Positions 8,233 through 16,279 of a stretch of DNA of 64,000 nucleotides are shown here, one piece after another. The DNA comes from Larkinella terrae. GTDB lineage: Bacteria; Bacteroidota; Bacteroidia; Cytophagales; Spirosomataceae. The stretch covers positions 1 to 64,000 of the forward strand of contig NZ_WJXZ01000009.1 of the NCBI RefSeq assembly GCF_009668025.1, in the 5' to 3' direction. How positions within the stretch are numbered: the stretch's first letter is position 1; every line of letters begins with the position of its first letter. A program made the position numbers and the translations under genes. The notes under the pieces are model-generated. The model saw only the letters and a list, made by a program, of their open reading frames with translations, ran no database searches and was not told where the DNA came from.

Positions 8233-9537
8233 ATGAGTCGTTACCGTTTTAGCACTGATTTGGGAGAAACCTTTACAGATTTTGTTTTGGTGGACGACAC
8301 CGGTCGATTATCGGTCAAGAAAATACCGATTACAATTCACGATTCAACCCAAAGAATTGTTCAGGAAATCGGCGTTTTCCTAGCAGAAAACAAAATTGAA
8401 CCGGCGGTGGTAGAAGCCCTGGTGGTGGGAATGAGCGTTCAGATGCCCCAGGAAATGGCCATTGACTGCGCCCGTGATTTTGAAAAAAAGTTGATGGAAG
8501 ACGGCTGGGTTACACCGGTTCGGTGGGTGACGGGGCATGGGCGATTGCTTCTGACGGAAGAAGCCGCCGAAAATCCCGAATCCATCATGTCGCCCCGCAT
8601 TGGCGGGCTGATGACTGGGCGGTATTTCGGCGAACAGATCGGGCAAAAAAATCTGATGGAATTGCGGATAGGCGGCTCAACGTCTTTTGTCTCTTTACAG
8701 ACCGAAACGTCATCCAGGTCGATGGATTCGCTGGATCAATCGCTTGAAAATCAGGTTCGGAGCTTTTCGCTGGGCGGTAATAGTTACATTGGAATCAACG
8801 AAAATAATGAGCCGGTTTTACGACCTGAACATGCCATTCCGGGCCCCGGTCCGGCCTGTTTCGACCGGGGTGGCCAATATCCTACGCTGACCGATGCCGA
8901 TCTCGTCATGGGTTATCTGAATAAAGATTATTTTCTGTATGGCTCGATTCCGCTCAAAACCGATCTGGCGAAAAAAGCGATTCAGGAATACGTCGCAAAT
9001 CCGCTGAAAATTTCGGTGGTGGAAGCCGCCATGCGGGTTTCCAACGGTGTGGAGGCAACCATTGTCGGCCAGATTCGGGAGTTGACAAGCACGCATGGCG
9101 CTCAATTGGAGTCGTATAGCCTGTTGGCGTTCGGAGGAGCCGGACCCGTTCATGCCTGCGAAATTGCCCGTCAACTCGGGATTAAACAAGTGGTGGTGCC
9201 GGTGGGAGCGGGTGTCTCCTCCGCATTGGGGTATCTGCTCGTATTGGCCGCCAACGATCCGCAGTGGGAAATACCGCCCGCCATGCAACGGGCTGGTTAC
9301 TACAATCCGACTAATCGGACCGGCGATTTTTACGCTTTGAAAGGCTACCGATCCGTCTACTACGAAAAAGACCTGACGCCCTGCGGCTGCCCAATCTACG
9401 ACCGGGCCGGAATTCGGTCAGAAGATACATTGTCCGGTCCGGCGATTATCGAAGGCCCGGAGTCAACAGTGGTGATGCCCGAAAAGAGTCACGCCCGCAT
9501 GGACGCCAACCGGAATCTGCGGATATATTTGAGGTAA
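8233..9537 (+). CDS. Shortened hydantoinase/oxoprolinase (HyuA)-family protein
   Basis: The protein has 434 residues, against about 680-700 in HyuA subunits. The N-terminus (FSTDLGETFTDFVLVD) matches the HyuA phosphate loop, usually D-x-GGTFTD, but has Glu in place of the second Gly. The middle has the family hallmark PGPACFDRGG and TLTDADLVMGYLN. GGAGPVHACEIA (LAFGGAGPVHA) and VPVGAGVSSALG follow. Most of the central region and part of the C-terminus of true HyuA are missing, with the reading frame intact. HyuA/HyuB enzymes use ATP to open hydantoin or 5-oxoproline rings, and no HyuB is nearby. The family is sure; retained catalysis is doubtful. Confidence 0.75.
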   Translation: MSRYRFSTDLGETFTDFVLVDDTGRLSVKKIPITIHDSTQRIVQEIGVFLAENKIEPAVVEALVVGMSVQMPQEMAIDCARDFEKKLMEDGWVTPVRWVTGHGRLLLTEEAAENPESIMSPRIGGLMTGRYFGEQIGQKNLMELRIGGSTSFVSLQTETSSRSMDSLDQSLENQVRSFSLGGNSYIGINENNEPVLRPEHAIPGPGPACFDRGGQYPTLTDADLVMGYLNKDYFLYGSIPLKTDLAKKAIQEYVANPLKISVVEAAMRVSNGVEATIVGQIRELTSTHGAQLESYSLLAFGGAGPVHACEIARQLGIKQVVVPVGAGVSSALGYLLVLAANDPQWEIPPAMQRAGYYNPTNRTGDFYALKGYRSVYYEKDLTPCGCPIYDRAGIRSEDTLSGPAIIEGPESTVVMPEKSHARMDANRNLRIYLR

Positions 9538-9540
9538 ACT

Positions 9541-9634
9541 GGAGAGGTTAGATGTTAGACAAGAGATATGAGACAATGAGTTGACGAGTGGTTTTATCCC
9601 ACTTCTCTTGTCTATTCTCTCATGTCTCTTCACG
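9541..9634. repeat. Heptad-word hairpin, copy 1 (GAGA class)
   Basis: An imperfect inverted repeat sits between convergent genes. Arm AAGAGATATGAGACAATGAG (9561-9580) faces its near complement at 9611-9630. The left flank continues in about 7-nt words (GAGGTTA, GATGTTA, GACAAGA, GATATGA). It lies at the common 3' end of the hyuA-like and transglutaminase genes and touches the stop codon of the latter. Confidence 0.7.
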
Positions 9635-10604
9635 AATTATAGACCGAAAACGAAGCGATGCAGTCGTATTTCTTTACGCGTGCATTGGTGCGGGAGCGGG
9701 CAAAGATGTGGAGCGTTGACCAGCCGCGAATGGGCACATTGACCTGAAGCTGGTGCTGATTGCCATAGCGCGAAACCGAGACGGGAACTTCTGACCCTTT
9801 GGATTGTCCGAAGCGACTCACCGTACACAAATATTCCAGCGATTGCTCGTTTTGGAGCGTCAATGCCGCCCTTCCCTGAACCCGAAGTTGCCCATCACGC
9901 GGGAAACCGGGGCCAAATCCTAGCTGAAAATACGGATCGTACAGTTTGGGAAACCGGTCAAATTCACCTTTGTTGAGTGGCTGATCGAGAAATTGCCAGC
10001 GGGTTTCGGTTGGAAAATGCTGGGAAATAAACAGTTCCGGCGGGGTCAGGAAATAAAAATCGTTGCTTGCTTCACCCGTCGGTGCCGTGGTAACCGCCCA
10101 AGCCAGGTCCAGCAAATACCATTCATCCTCAATGTTGACGGCGTTCCATTCGTGGTCGACCAGTTTGATGGGATTGCCCGCTTCCTTGTCTTCGGTTCGC
10201 GCATACCCCCGAATGTTGACCGATTCAATACCCGCGCGTTTCAGCAAGTACTTGAACAATAAGGCGTAACCCGTGCACAGACCTTTTCGTTGCCGCAAAA
10301 CCCGGTTGGCATATTCAAGTTCGGAATAATACCGCTGCGAACTCCGGTTCGAGACGGCTTCCTGATCGTAGCGAATGTGGGAGACCATCCAGGCATAAAT
10401 TACCCGGACCTTGTCCATATCCGTTCGGGCTGGACCCGTCAAGTAGTCCGATAAGGTGGCAATGTTCCGGCTGTAAGAATCCGGAGCATTGCGGGCGTAG
10501 GAATCGATGCGGCCGTAATTATCACTTGGTGATACGACAACCGCCGGTTTTAATCCAACGCAGAAAACCAGTACAAGTACGATGGGCAGGAATCGACGAC
10601 ACAT
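9630..10604 (-). CDS. Exported transglutaminase-like protein
   Basis: The protein has 324 residues with an N-terminal hydrophobic signal (about 5-22). The transglutaminase core carries Cys110 in RKGLCTGYALLF, His151 in VDHEWNAV and Asp166 in WYLLDLAWA, the papain-like triad. The overall plan resembles the kyphoscoliosis-peptidase/transglutaminase proteins of Bacteroidota. The C-terminal 120 residues are beta-rich and have no name. Such proteins are mostly cysteine proteases or crosslinkers of the periplasm or cell surface. It is a single gene, convergent with the hydantoinase-like gene across a hairpin repeat. Confidence 0.8.
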   Translation of the reverse strand: MCRRFLPIVLVLVFCVGLKPAVVVSPSDNYGRIDSYARNAPDSYSRNIATLSDYLTGPARTDMDKVRVIYAWMVSHIRYDQEAVSNRSSQRYYSELEYANRVLRQRKGLCTGYALLFKYLLKRAGIESVNIRGYARTEDKEAGNPIKLVDHEWNAVNIEDEWYLLDLAWAVTTAPTGEASNDFYFLTPPELFISQHFPTETRWQFLDQPLNKGEFDRFPKLYDPYFQLGFGPGFPRDGQLRVQGRAALTLQNEQSLEYLCTVSRFGQSKGSEVPVSVSRYGNQHQLQVNVPIRGWSTLHIFARSRTNARVKKYDCIASFSVYNS

Positions 10605-10711
10605 AATCTTTCAACACTTCGTCGATAAAACTGAAATGAACAATCGTTTATTGTCTGCTGAAAAATTATTCCTCTGGTTCGCCTGATAAAATGGAATTTG
10701 AGGATGCGATG

Positions 10712-10744
10712 TATAAAAAAAAAGACCTGCAATTATGCAGGTCT
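10712..10744 (-). terminator. Terminator of the DUF6580 gene
   Basis: On the minus strand AGACCTGC-ataatt-GCAGGTCT is followed by a run of nine T. It lies about 30 bp after the stop of the gene at 10774-11313. Confidence 0.9.
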
Positions 10745-10773
10745 AAGTGGCTTAAACTGATGTTTTATGGGTT

Positions 10774-11313
10774 TTATCGGGCCAGCCGGAATGCCGGAAA
10801 CTGGCGTTGCAATACATAATAACTGCCAAACAAAATTGTGCAGAAGGTCAAATCGCCCAAAACCGCATTCAGAAAGAAGGATTGTCCGTTATAAAATGCC
10901 AGACCCGCTACGTAACTGGCCAAGAGACCTTGTAGCGTCTGCGGATAGAACGAACTGCCGTACCAAACCGCAAAGTTCGTAATCAGGTAGAACAAGGTCG
11001 AAGATAATAACGACGCTGCCACAACCCGGCTGACGGTTATTTTCCGCAACAGAATCAACCCCAGGAACCAGATCAGGATGAATGAACTGTAAACCGCTCC
11101 CATACTGCTGTGAAATCCGATAAAAAAATCACTGATCAACATGGCACCAAGCGGGATCACCAGGCCCAGCCATTTCCGATCGAAGGTGGCCGCGCCGAAC
11201 AGGGCCAGCCCCGCGATGGGCGTGAAATTGTAGGGATGAGGCAATAACCTGCTCAGGGCAGTCAATAAAACGAGGATGGCTAATGACGCCGTACGAATGT
11301 GAATGCGCTTCAT
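10774..11313 (-). CDS. DUF6580-type membrane protein
   Basis: The 179-residue protein has about five transmembrane helices. The family pattern is easy to see: PHPYNFTPIAGLALFGAA, then IPLGAMLISDFFIGFH, then LITNFAVWYGSSFYP, then a C-terminal helix pair. Members look like the membrane substrate-binding (S) components of ECF vitamin transporters and are often found with cobalamin or metal genes, but no such partner and no riboswitch is seen here. The 125-bp gap to the divergent YetF gene is too short for a cobalamin riboswitch. Confidence 0.75.
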   Translation of the reverse strand: MKRIHIRTASLAILVLLTALSRLLPHPYNFTPIAGLALFGAATFDRKWLGLVIPLGAMLISDFFIGFHSSMGAVYSSFILIWFLGLILLRKITVSRVVAASLLSSTLFYLITNFAVWYGSSFYPQTLQGLLASYVAGLAFYNGQSFFLNAVLGDLTFCTILFGSYYVLQRQFPAFRLAR

Positions 11314-11438
11314 GGCGTGAAGTTACAGCTAAAATTAAAAACTGTCAAAATCTGTACTAATTTGGATGCACAATCGCCAATCTTTTTGCACCTGTATTTT
11401 CCGGTTTCACCGTCCGGATCCAAACACTGTTAAACTTC

Positions 11439-11933
11439 ATGGAAAAGATTTTTGGAGTAAACTGGGAGTCGGTATTCATACCCACCACTTCTGTGCTGGA
11501 AATGATCATTCGGGGGACCCTGACCTATTGGTTTATATTTGTATACCTGCGGATTTTCCGGCGCGGCACCGGTCAGCTGAATCTCAGTGATTTACTGTTA
11601 ATTACAATGATTTCGGATGCCGCCCAGAATGCCATGGCGGGGCCGTATGAGTCCGTTACCGAAGGACTTTTCCTGGTTGGGACGCTGGTTTTCTGGGATT
11701 ATTTAATCGACTGGCTTGGGTATCGTTCCGTTTTTCTGAAGAGAATTGTCGAACCGGACCCGGTTTTACTTGTCAAAAACGGACAGCTGATGCGGCAGAA
11801 CATGAAAAAGGAAATGATTTCCGAAGATGAATTGATCAGCATTCTTCGCGAAAACGGCGTGGAAGATTACCACAATGTGAAAATGTGTTATCTGGAAGGT
11901 AGCGGCAACGTCAGCGTAATCGAAAAAAAGTAG
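11439..11933 (+). CDS. DUF421/YetF-family membrane protein
   Basis: The protein has 164 residues with the start at 11439 (MEKIFGVNWESVF). Three N-terminal helices (about 20-38, 48-62, 75-95) are followed by a cytoplasmic domain that opens with PVLLVKNGQLMRQNMKKE and SEDELISILRENGV. This is the typical YetF order. YetF proteins are widespread and are linked to spore or envelope stability in Bacillus, with no known enzyme reaction. The gene ends next to a perfect hairpin at 11939-11978 that separates it from the convergent sigma-factor gene. Confidence 0.8.
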   Translation: MEKIFGVNWESVFIPTTSVLEMIIRGTLTYWFIFVYLRIFRRGTGQLNLSDLLLITMISDAAQNAMAGPYESVTEGLFLVGTLVFWDYLIDWLGYRSVFLKRIVEPDPVLLVKNGQLMRQNMKKEMISEDELISILRENGVEDYHNVKMCYLEGSGNVSVIEKK

Positions 11934-11938
11934 GCTGA

Positions 11939-11978
11939 TTCGATCGTGGAAGAACGCTGGTGAATTTCCACGATCGAA
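11939..11978. terminator. Perfect 13-bp hairpin between convergent genes
   Basis: TTCGATCGTGGAA (11939-11951) pairs exactly with TTCCACGATCGAA (11966-11978). It probably ends both the YetF gene and the sigma-factor gene, although the flanking T run is weak. Confidence 0.6.
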
Positions 11979-11991
11979 GGTTTATCCGCAA

Positions 11992-12549
11992 TTAATTGAG
12001 CTGGTAGAAGATAAGGATGTCTTTCACTTTATCGCGTACTCTTTTCAATCGCATTTTCACGGCGCTGTCTTTTACCTGAAGCATGATGGCCATTTCACGG
12101 ATGTTCATGTTATCCTCGTACTTCATCCGCAGGTACATCGATTCGCAGGGTGCTATTTTTTCCAGGATGATATCGACCAGTTGGTAACGTTCTTCCAGAC
12201 CCGCGTATTCGTTAGTTTCGGCCAGGGTCTTGACGATTTCGCTATCCAGTTCCACGTAATCACTCCGACGGCGGCCAATTTTCATCCGATCCATGCAGTA
12301 GTTGGTCGAAACCGTATAAAGCCAGGTCGAAAAGGTTGACTTTTCCTTGAAATTGTGTAAGCCCGATAAAACCCGCACAAAAATGTCCTGCATAAAATCC
12401 TCTGCATCGACGGGGTCTTTGGTAATCGTCAAACATCGGCGGTATACCTTGTTTGAATAGCGTTTGTAGAGTTGACCGAAATAGTCGCTTTTTTGAGTAG
12501 CAAGGTAATATCGTACCAGCTCCTCGTCGGTGTGACGATTAGTGTTCAT
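11992..12549 (-). CDS. ECF-type RNA polymerase sigma factor
   Basis: The protein has 185 residues. Region 2 is clear: DAEDFMQDIFVRVL, then FKEKSTFSTWLYTVSTNYC and a basic MKIGRRR end. A linker of about 30 residues leads to region 4 (YLRMKYEDNMNIREMAIML, then VKMRLKRVRDKVKD). The family redirects RNA polymerase to stress or nutrient genes. No anti-sigma factor flanks it, which is unusual for the TonB/FecR class, so it may be controlled by expression or by a distant partner. Its own upstream region (12550-12898) is long and AT-rich. Confidence 0.9.
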   Translation of the reverse strand: MNTNRHTDEELVRYYLATQKSDYFGQLYKRYSNKVYRRCLTITKDPVDAEDFMQDIFVRVLSGLHNFKEKSTFSTWLYTVSTNYCMDRMKIGRRRSDYVELDSEIVKTLAETNEYAGLEERYQLVDIILEKIAPCESMYLRMKYEDNMNIREMAIMLQVKDSAVKMRLKRVRDKVKDILIFYQLN

Positions 12550-12898
12550 AAGTTGATAGCTACAGAGAATGTGAACTATTTATTGAACACAAAGAGGAGG
12601 CTGACCCTTTGAGTAATAATAATCGAGCAGATGCTCAACGTTTCAAAACTATTGATTGTCTATACAAATGTCAAGTGGTAACTGTATTTTTATTTGATAA
12701 TTACCATGTCTGTTTATTGGGTCCCAAGCCGTCCAATGCTGGATTAAAGGATGGATATGTGCCCTAAGAAAGGGAATTGATTGCATTATTCGCTACTCCT
12801 TCAAAAACTGTTTTTTATACAATAATCTTCAATAATTTATATCTTTTTTAAGTGACAGAATAGATTGGTAACACAGTAAAAAAATAACAAACCCTGTT
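12550..12898. other. 350-bp AT-rich divergent spacer
   Basis: It lies between the divergently read sigma-factor and DinB-like genes. No gene is supported; the minus-strand ORF at 12837-13034 overlaps the DinB start and is a shadow. It should hold the sigma-gene promoter, but I see no convincing TAnnTTTG pair on that strand. Confidence 0.4.
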
Positions 12899-12906
12899 TA
12901 CCTTTG
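12899..12906 (+). promoter_or_regulatory. -7 promoter element of the DinB-like gene
   Basis: TACCTTTG fits TAnnTTTG exactly and is 54 bp before the start codon. No TTG lies at the right distance upstream, so only the -7 element is called. Confidence 0.5.
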
Positions 12907-12959
12907 CCGAAACAATAGAAAGAGGCTATATTTCCTCTCAAATACAGCACAAAGTTAAA

Positions 12960-13514
12960 ATGGTACAGAACGACGAACTGATACGAATCATTGATTTGCT
13001 CAATACAACGTATGAAGGGGAGGAAGCCTGGCACGGGCCTTCTTTAGTGGAAGTGTTGAGCGGAGTTTCTCCCGAAATGGCGGGTCATCGGCTTACGCCG
13101 AACACCCATTCCATTGCGGAGCTGGTATTCCACATGACAAGCTGGCGGATTTTCTGCGTTAAAAAAATGCAGGGCGATAAAGATTTCGACATTAAAACGC
13201 CGGAGAAAAATTTCGGATCATTTCAGGTGATCGACGATTTTGAATGGGAAGCGCTGCAAATGGAACTCAGCCTGAGTCAGGAGGAACTGGTCAACGAACT
13301 CGATAAACGGGACGACGACGAATTTCTGGAAGACATCGTGCCCGGACGTGACTATACGTATTACGATATGCTGCACGGGGTTATCAACCACGACACCTAC
13401 CATTCAGGCCAGATTTCGCTCATCAAGAAAGGACTGAAATTTAAAGGGCTCGACGAAGATCATGCGCATGACGAGTATGGGCCGAAATACGGCGACGATT
13501 TCGACGATTATTAA
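12960..13514 (+). CDS. DinB/YfiT-superfamily protein with acidic tail
   Basis: The 184-residue protein is a four-helix bundle of the DinB type. Three metal-ligand histidines are visible: His58 (ELVFHMTSWR), His144 and His148 (INHDTYHSGQ). In this superfamily such proteins are thiol-dependent transferases (bacillithiol or mycothiol S-transferases) or stress proteins of unknown reaction. The last 20 residues (about 164-184, GLDEDHAHDEYG then YGDDFDDY) form an acidic His/Asp/Tyr tail that most family members lack; it could bind metal. It is monocistronic or leads into the EVE gene 60 bp downstream. Confidence 0.8.
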   Translation: MVQNDELIRIIDLLNTTYEGEEAWHGPSLVEVLSGVSPEMAGHRLTPNTHSIAELVFHMTSWRIFCVKKMQGDKDFDIKTPEKNFGSFQVIDDFEWEALQMELSLSQEELVNELDKRDDDEFLEDIVPGRDYTYYDMLHGVINHDTYHSGQISLIKKGLKFKGLDEDHAHDEYGPKYGDDFDDY

Positions 13515-13574
13515 TTCGTCTTTCTAATTCTTTCAGCTTTCCAGACATTTTACCCCATTAAACCGCTCATTCCA

Positions 13575-13988
13575 TTGAACTATTGGCTTGTTAAGTCTGA
13601 ACCGGAGTCCTATTCGTGGGACGATTTCGTTGAACAGGGGAAAGCGGTATGGGATGGAGTACGGAATTATGCCGCGCGGAACAACCTGGCCGCTATGCGG
13701 CTGGGCGATCAGGTTCTGTTTTACCACAGTGTGGAGGGCAAACAGGTGGTCGGAATTGCCAAAGTCAGCCATGAGTCGTATCCCGACCCAACGATTCCGG
13801 AAGATCCGCGCTGGGTGGCGGTGGAACTGGAACCCGTTGCACCTTTGCCAAAACCGGTAACGTTGCAACAAATCAAATCCGAACCGTTGTTGCAGAACAT
13901 TCCGTTAATCCGGCTTTCCCGCCTGTCAGTGGTTCCGGTCAGCCCCAACGAGTTCGAGTGTATTTTAGCGTTAGGTCATGCCCAATAA
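13575..13988 (+). CDS. EVE-domain protein
   Basis: The protein has 137 residues with a TTG start at 13575. No ATG is available before the conserved first strand NYWLVKSEPESYSWDDF, so TTG decides the start. The family pattern continues with WDGVRNYAARNNLAAM, then GDQVLFYHS and AKVSHESYPDPT. EVE domains are PUA-like and bind modified bases, such as 5-methylcytosine or hydroxymethylcytosine, in DNA or RNA; the human relative is thymocyte nuclear protein 1. The last 11 bases overlap the start of the methyltransferase gene, so the two are translationally coupled. Confidence 0.9.
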   Translation: MNYWLVKSEPESYSWDDFVEQGKAVWDGVRNYAARNNLAAMRLGDQVLFYHSVEGKQVVGIAKVSHESYPDPTIPEDPRWVAVELEPVAPLPKPVTLQQIKSEPLLQNIPLIRLSRLSVVPVSPNEFECILALGHAQ

Positions 13989-14874
13989 CCGCCTGGATTT
14001 ATTAACCCCCGACAACTGGCCCGCTTATGAATTAATCGACACCGGTGGTTTCGAGAAACTCGAACGCTTCGGTGCGTTTGTTCTCAGTCGGCCGGAGCCG
14101 CAGGCCATCTGGCCCAAGTCACTGCCGGAATCCGAATGGCAGCGACTTCCCAATGCGGTTTTTAAGCGCGACAAAGGGTCTCAGGAGAAAGGGGAATGGT
14201 TGCTTCGCGCCCAGATGGACGAAAAATGGTTCATTCCCTACCAGCAAAAGGGGCTGAATCTGAACTTCAAACTGTCACTTTCGTCGTTTAAACACGTCGG
14301 TATTTTTCCAGAACAGGCCGCAAACTGGCCCTATATTCACCAAAATGTTTCGGCGCTGCCGGTTGAAAAACCGCGTATTCTGAACTTGTTTGCGTACACC
14401 GGAGCCGCATCGCTGGCCGCCCGGCAGGCCGGGGCGGAAGTAACTCATGTCGATGCCGTGCGCCAGGTCATTAGCTGGTCGAGGGAAAACATGGACGCCA
14501 GCGGACTGGATAATATTCGCTGGGTGGTGGAAGATGCGCTCAAGTTCGTGAAACGCGAAGTCCGGCGGGGCAATACCTACCACGGTTTGATTCTGGACCC
14601 ACCTGCCTACGGTCGCGGGCCGGAAGGTGAAAAATGGCTGCTGGAAGAAAACCTTTCCGAATTGCTCCGGCTTTGTTCGGAATTACTGGATAAAGAAAAC
14701 TACTTTCTGATCATTAATCTGTACTCTCTGGGATTTTCCGCTCTGATCCTCGAAAATCTGATGCGCGCCCACTTCGGCGAACGCCCGAATGCCGAATTCG
14801 GCGAATTATACCTGACCGACAGTTTTGCCAAACGATTGCCTTTGGGGGTATTTTATCGATTTGCTTCTCGCTAA
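13978..14874 (+). CDS. Class I SAM methyltransferase of the RlmI/RlmK-like type
   Basis: The protein has 298 residues. It carries SAM motif I (NLFAYTGAAS at 136-145), acidic Asp159 at the end of strand 2, and the DPPAYGRG motif at 207-214. This is the pattern of the 23S rRNA m5C/m2G methyltransferase group (RlmI, RlmK), but the N-terminal PUA domain of RlmI is absent. In this arrangement the preceding gene encodes a separate PUA-like EVE domain and overlaps by 11 bp, which invites a functional link. The target is likely RNA or protein; the exact site is unknown. Confidence 0.82.
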   Translation: MPNNRLDLLTPDNWPAYELIDTGGFEKLERFGAFVLSRPEPQAIWPKSLPESEWQRLPNAVFKRDKGSQEKGEWLLRAQMDEKWFIPYQQKGLNLNFKLSLSSFKHVGIFPEQAANWPYIHQNVSALPVEKPRILNLFAYTGAASLAARQAGAEVTHVDAVRQVISWSRENMDASGLDNIRWVVEDALKFVKREVRRGNTYHGLILDPPAYGRGPEGEKWLLEENLSELLRLCSELLDKENYFLIINLYSLGFSALILENLMRAHFGERPNAEFGELYLTDSFAKRLPLGVFYRFASR

Positions 14875-14961
14875 AGAAGTATATTTGCATTCGTGACCAA
14901 GCGGGTTCAATCAAAATTCGTTAAGCAGGAAACGGCAACTGTCGACGGTTTTCGAAAAAGA

Positions 14962-16134
14962 ATGGGTAAGTTTTTTAGCTTTTATTGTCTGATAATGGGG
15001 TGTTTGCTGGCGGCCTGTTCCGAAGACGACCGTCGTCAAACCCGGATTCCCGTGGTTCCGGAAAATTCGGCGGAAACCCGGAATCAGGCGGCTTTGGAAG
15101 CATTAACCCGGGCCATCAACCAAAACCGCCCGGCCTCGGCTTATGCCAAACGGGCTGCCATTTACATGGACCTCGGAAAGCCGGACGAAGCCATCTCCGA
15201 TATCAACGAAGCCCTTGAACGAGAGAACAATGAGGGGCGTTATCACTTCATCAAAGCGAAAATTCTGCGAGAACGCCAGCAATTTGAGGAAGGGCTGGAA
15301 AGCGCGCTTCGGGCCGAAGGCTTGGGAGTAAACACGCCGGAATTGTACATCGTTTTGGGCGATTTAATGCAGCATGAAAAGCAATTGGATCGCGCCCGGT
15401 TTTACCTGGTGAAGGCGCTGCAAATGGCTCCTTACGAAGGGGAAGCCTTTTACCTGAATGGGCTGGTGGCGGCCAAATCGGGGGATACAACCCGGGCACT
15501 TTCCTACTACAAAAGGGCGCTAGTCTTAAAACCGCGTTTTCTGGAACCTTACGTGCAGTTGTCCATTATTCATTCGGTGCGGGGCGATTATGCCTCGGCC
15601 ATTGCCTACAACAAGCGCGGAGCGGGTTATTTCCCGAACGACCCCGGTTTGTTGTACGCCCTCGGGCATATTTATCAGCAGACCTCCGTATCCGATAGTG
15701 CTTACTTTTTCTACCAGAAAGCACTGCAATTCCAGCCAAGCATGGTACAGGCCCAGTTTCAATCCGGGCTGGTCATGATGAAATTGCGAAATATGCCGCA
15801 GGCTTTGTATCATTTCGACCAGGTGCTAAAGCTGGCGCCGGGCCATCCCCGCGTGCATTACTACATGGCGATGTGTTACGAACAATTTAAGGAGTGGGAA
15901 CAAGCGGGCCGGATGTATGCGTTAGCCATGCAGGAGAATGCGGCCGACCTGCAGGCTTATTACGGGTACTGGCGGGTTCAAAAGCGGAAAACTTACGGCG
16001 AAGGAACGGAACTTCCTTACGAAGAACATCCCTTTCAGCCAACCCGGCCTGGCCAGGTTCTGGACACGACGCGGGTGCGCGTCATGATGATTCAGCCCCG
16101 ATCCCGGTTCGGTCGGGATTCGACGAAAAATTGA
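14962..16134 (+). CDS. TPR-repeat lipoprotein
   Basis: The protein has 390 residues from ATG 14962. A GTG at 14893 would add 23 polar residues before the signal peptide and is rejected. The lipobox LLAAC gives lipidated Cys19. From about residue 50 to 340 the protein is a run of about eight tetratricopeptide repeats, for example ASAYAKRAAIYMDLGKPDEA and LSYYKRALVLKPRFLEPYV. It is a periplasmic or outer-membrane scaffold, with no enzyme motif. The C-terminal 50 residues are Pro/Arg rich. A long hairpin repeat separates it from thrS. Confidence 0.85.
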   Translation: MGKFFSFYCLIMGCLLAACSEDDRRQTRIPVVPENSAETRNQAALEALTRAINQNRPASAYAKRAAIYMDLGKPDEAISDINEALERENNEGRYHFIKAKILRERQQFEEGLESALRAEGLGVNTPELYIVLGDLMQHEKQLDRARFYLVKALQMAPYEGEAFYLNGLVAAKSGDTTRALSYYKRALVLKPRFLEPYVQLSIIHSVRGDYASAIAYNKRGAGYFPNDPGLLYALGHIYQQTSVSDSAYFFYQKALQFQPSMVQAQFQSGLVMMKLRNMPQALYHFDQVLKLAPGHPRVHYYMAMCYEQFKEWEQAGRMYALAMQENAADLQAYYGYWRVQKRKTYGEGTELPYEEHPFQPTRPGQVLDTTRVRVMMIQPRSRFGRDSTKN

Positions 16135-16149
16135 AGGGTGATTACGTAA

Positions 16150-16242
16150 AATGATAAATGTAGAATGATAAATACTAAATGTAAAAGTGAAAGCAATCCC
16201 AAAACTTTTACATTCAGCATTTATCGCTCTACATTTATCATT
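16150..16242. repeat. Heptad-word hairpin, copy 2 (ATGATAA class)
   Basis: Two 38-nt arms (16150-16187 and 16205-16242) pair with about four mismatches around a 17-nt loop. The arm reads as 7-nt words (ATGATAA, ATGTAGA, ATGATAA, ATACTAA, ATGTAAA). It fills the gap between the TPR lipoprotein gene and thrS. The copy at 57.4 kb uses the same words. Confidence 0.85.
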
Positions 16243-16279
16243 CAGGAATTGGAGTACCAATGATTAAACCTTATAGACA

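Noticed and set aside
10605-11438. Cobalamin riboswitch near the DUF6580 gene
   Set aside because: The divergent gap is only 125 bp and has no B12-box-like sequence.
12837-13034. 65-codon minus-strand ORF before and inside the DinB gene
   Set aside because: Antisense shadow that overlaps the DinB start; no domain.
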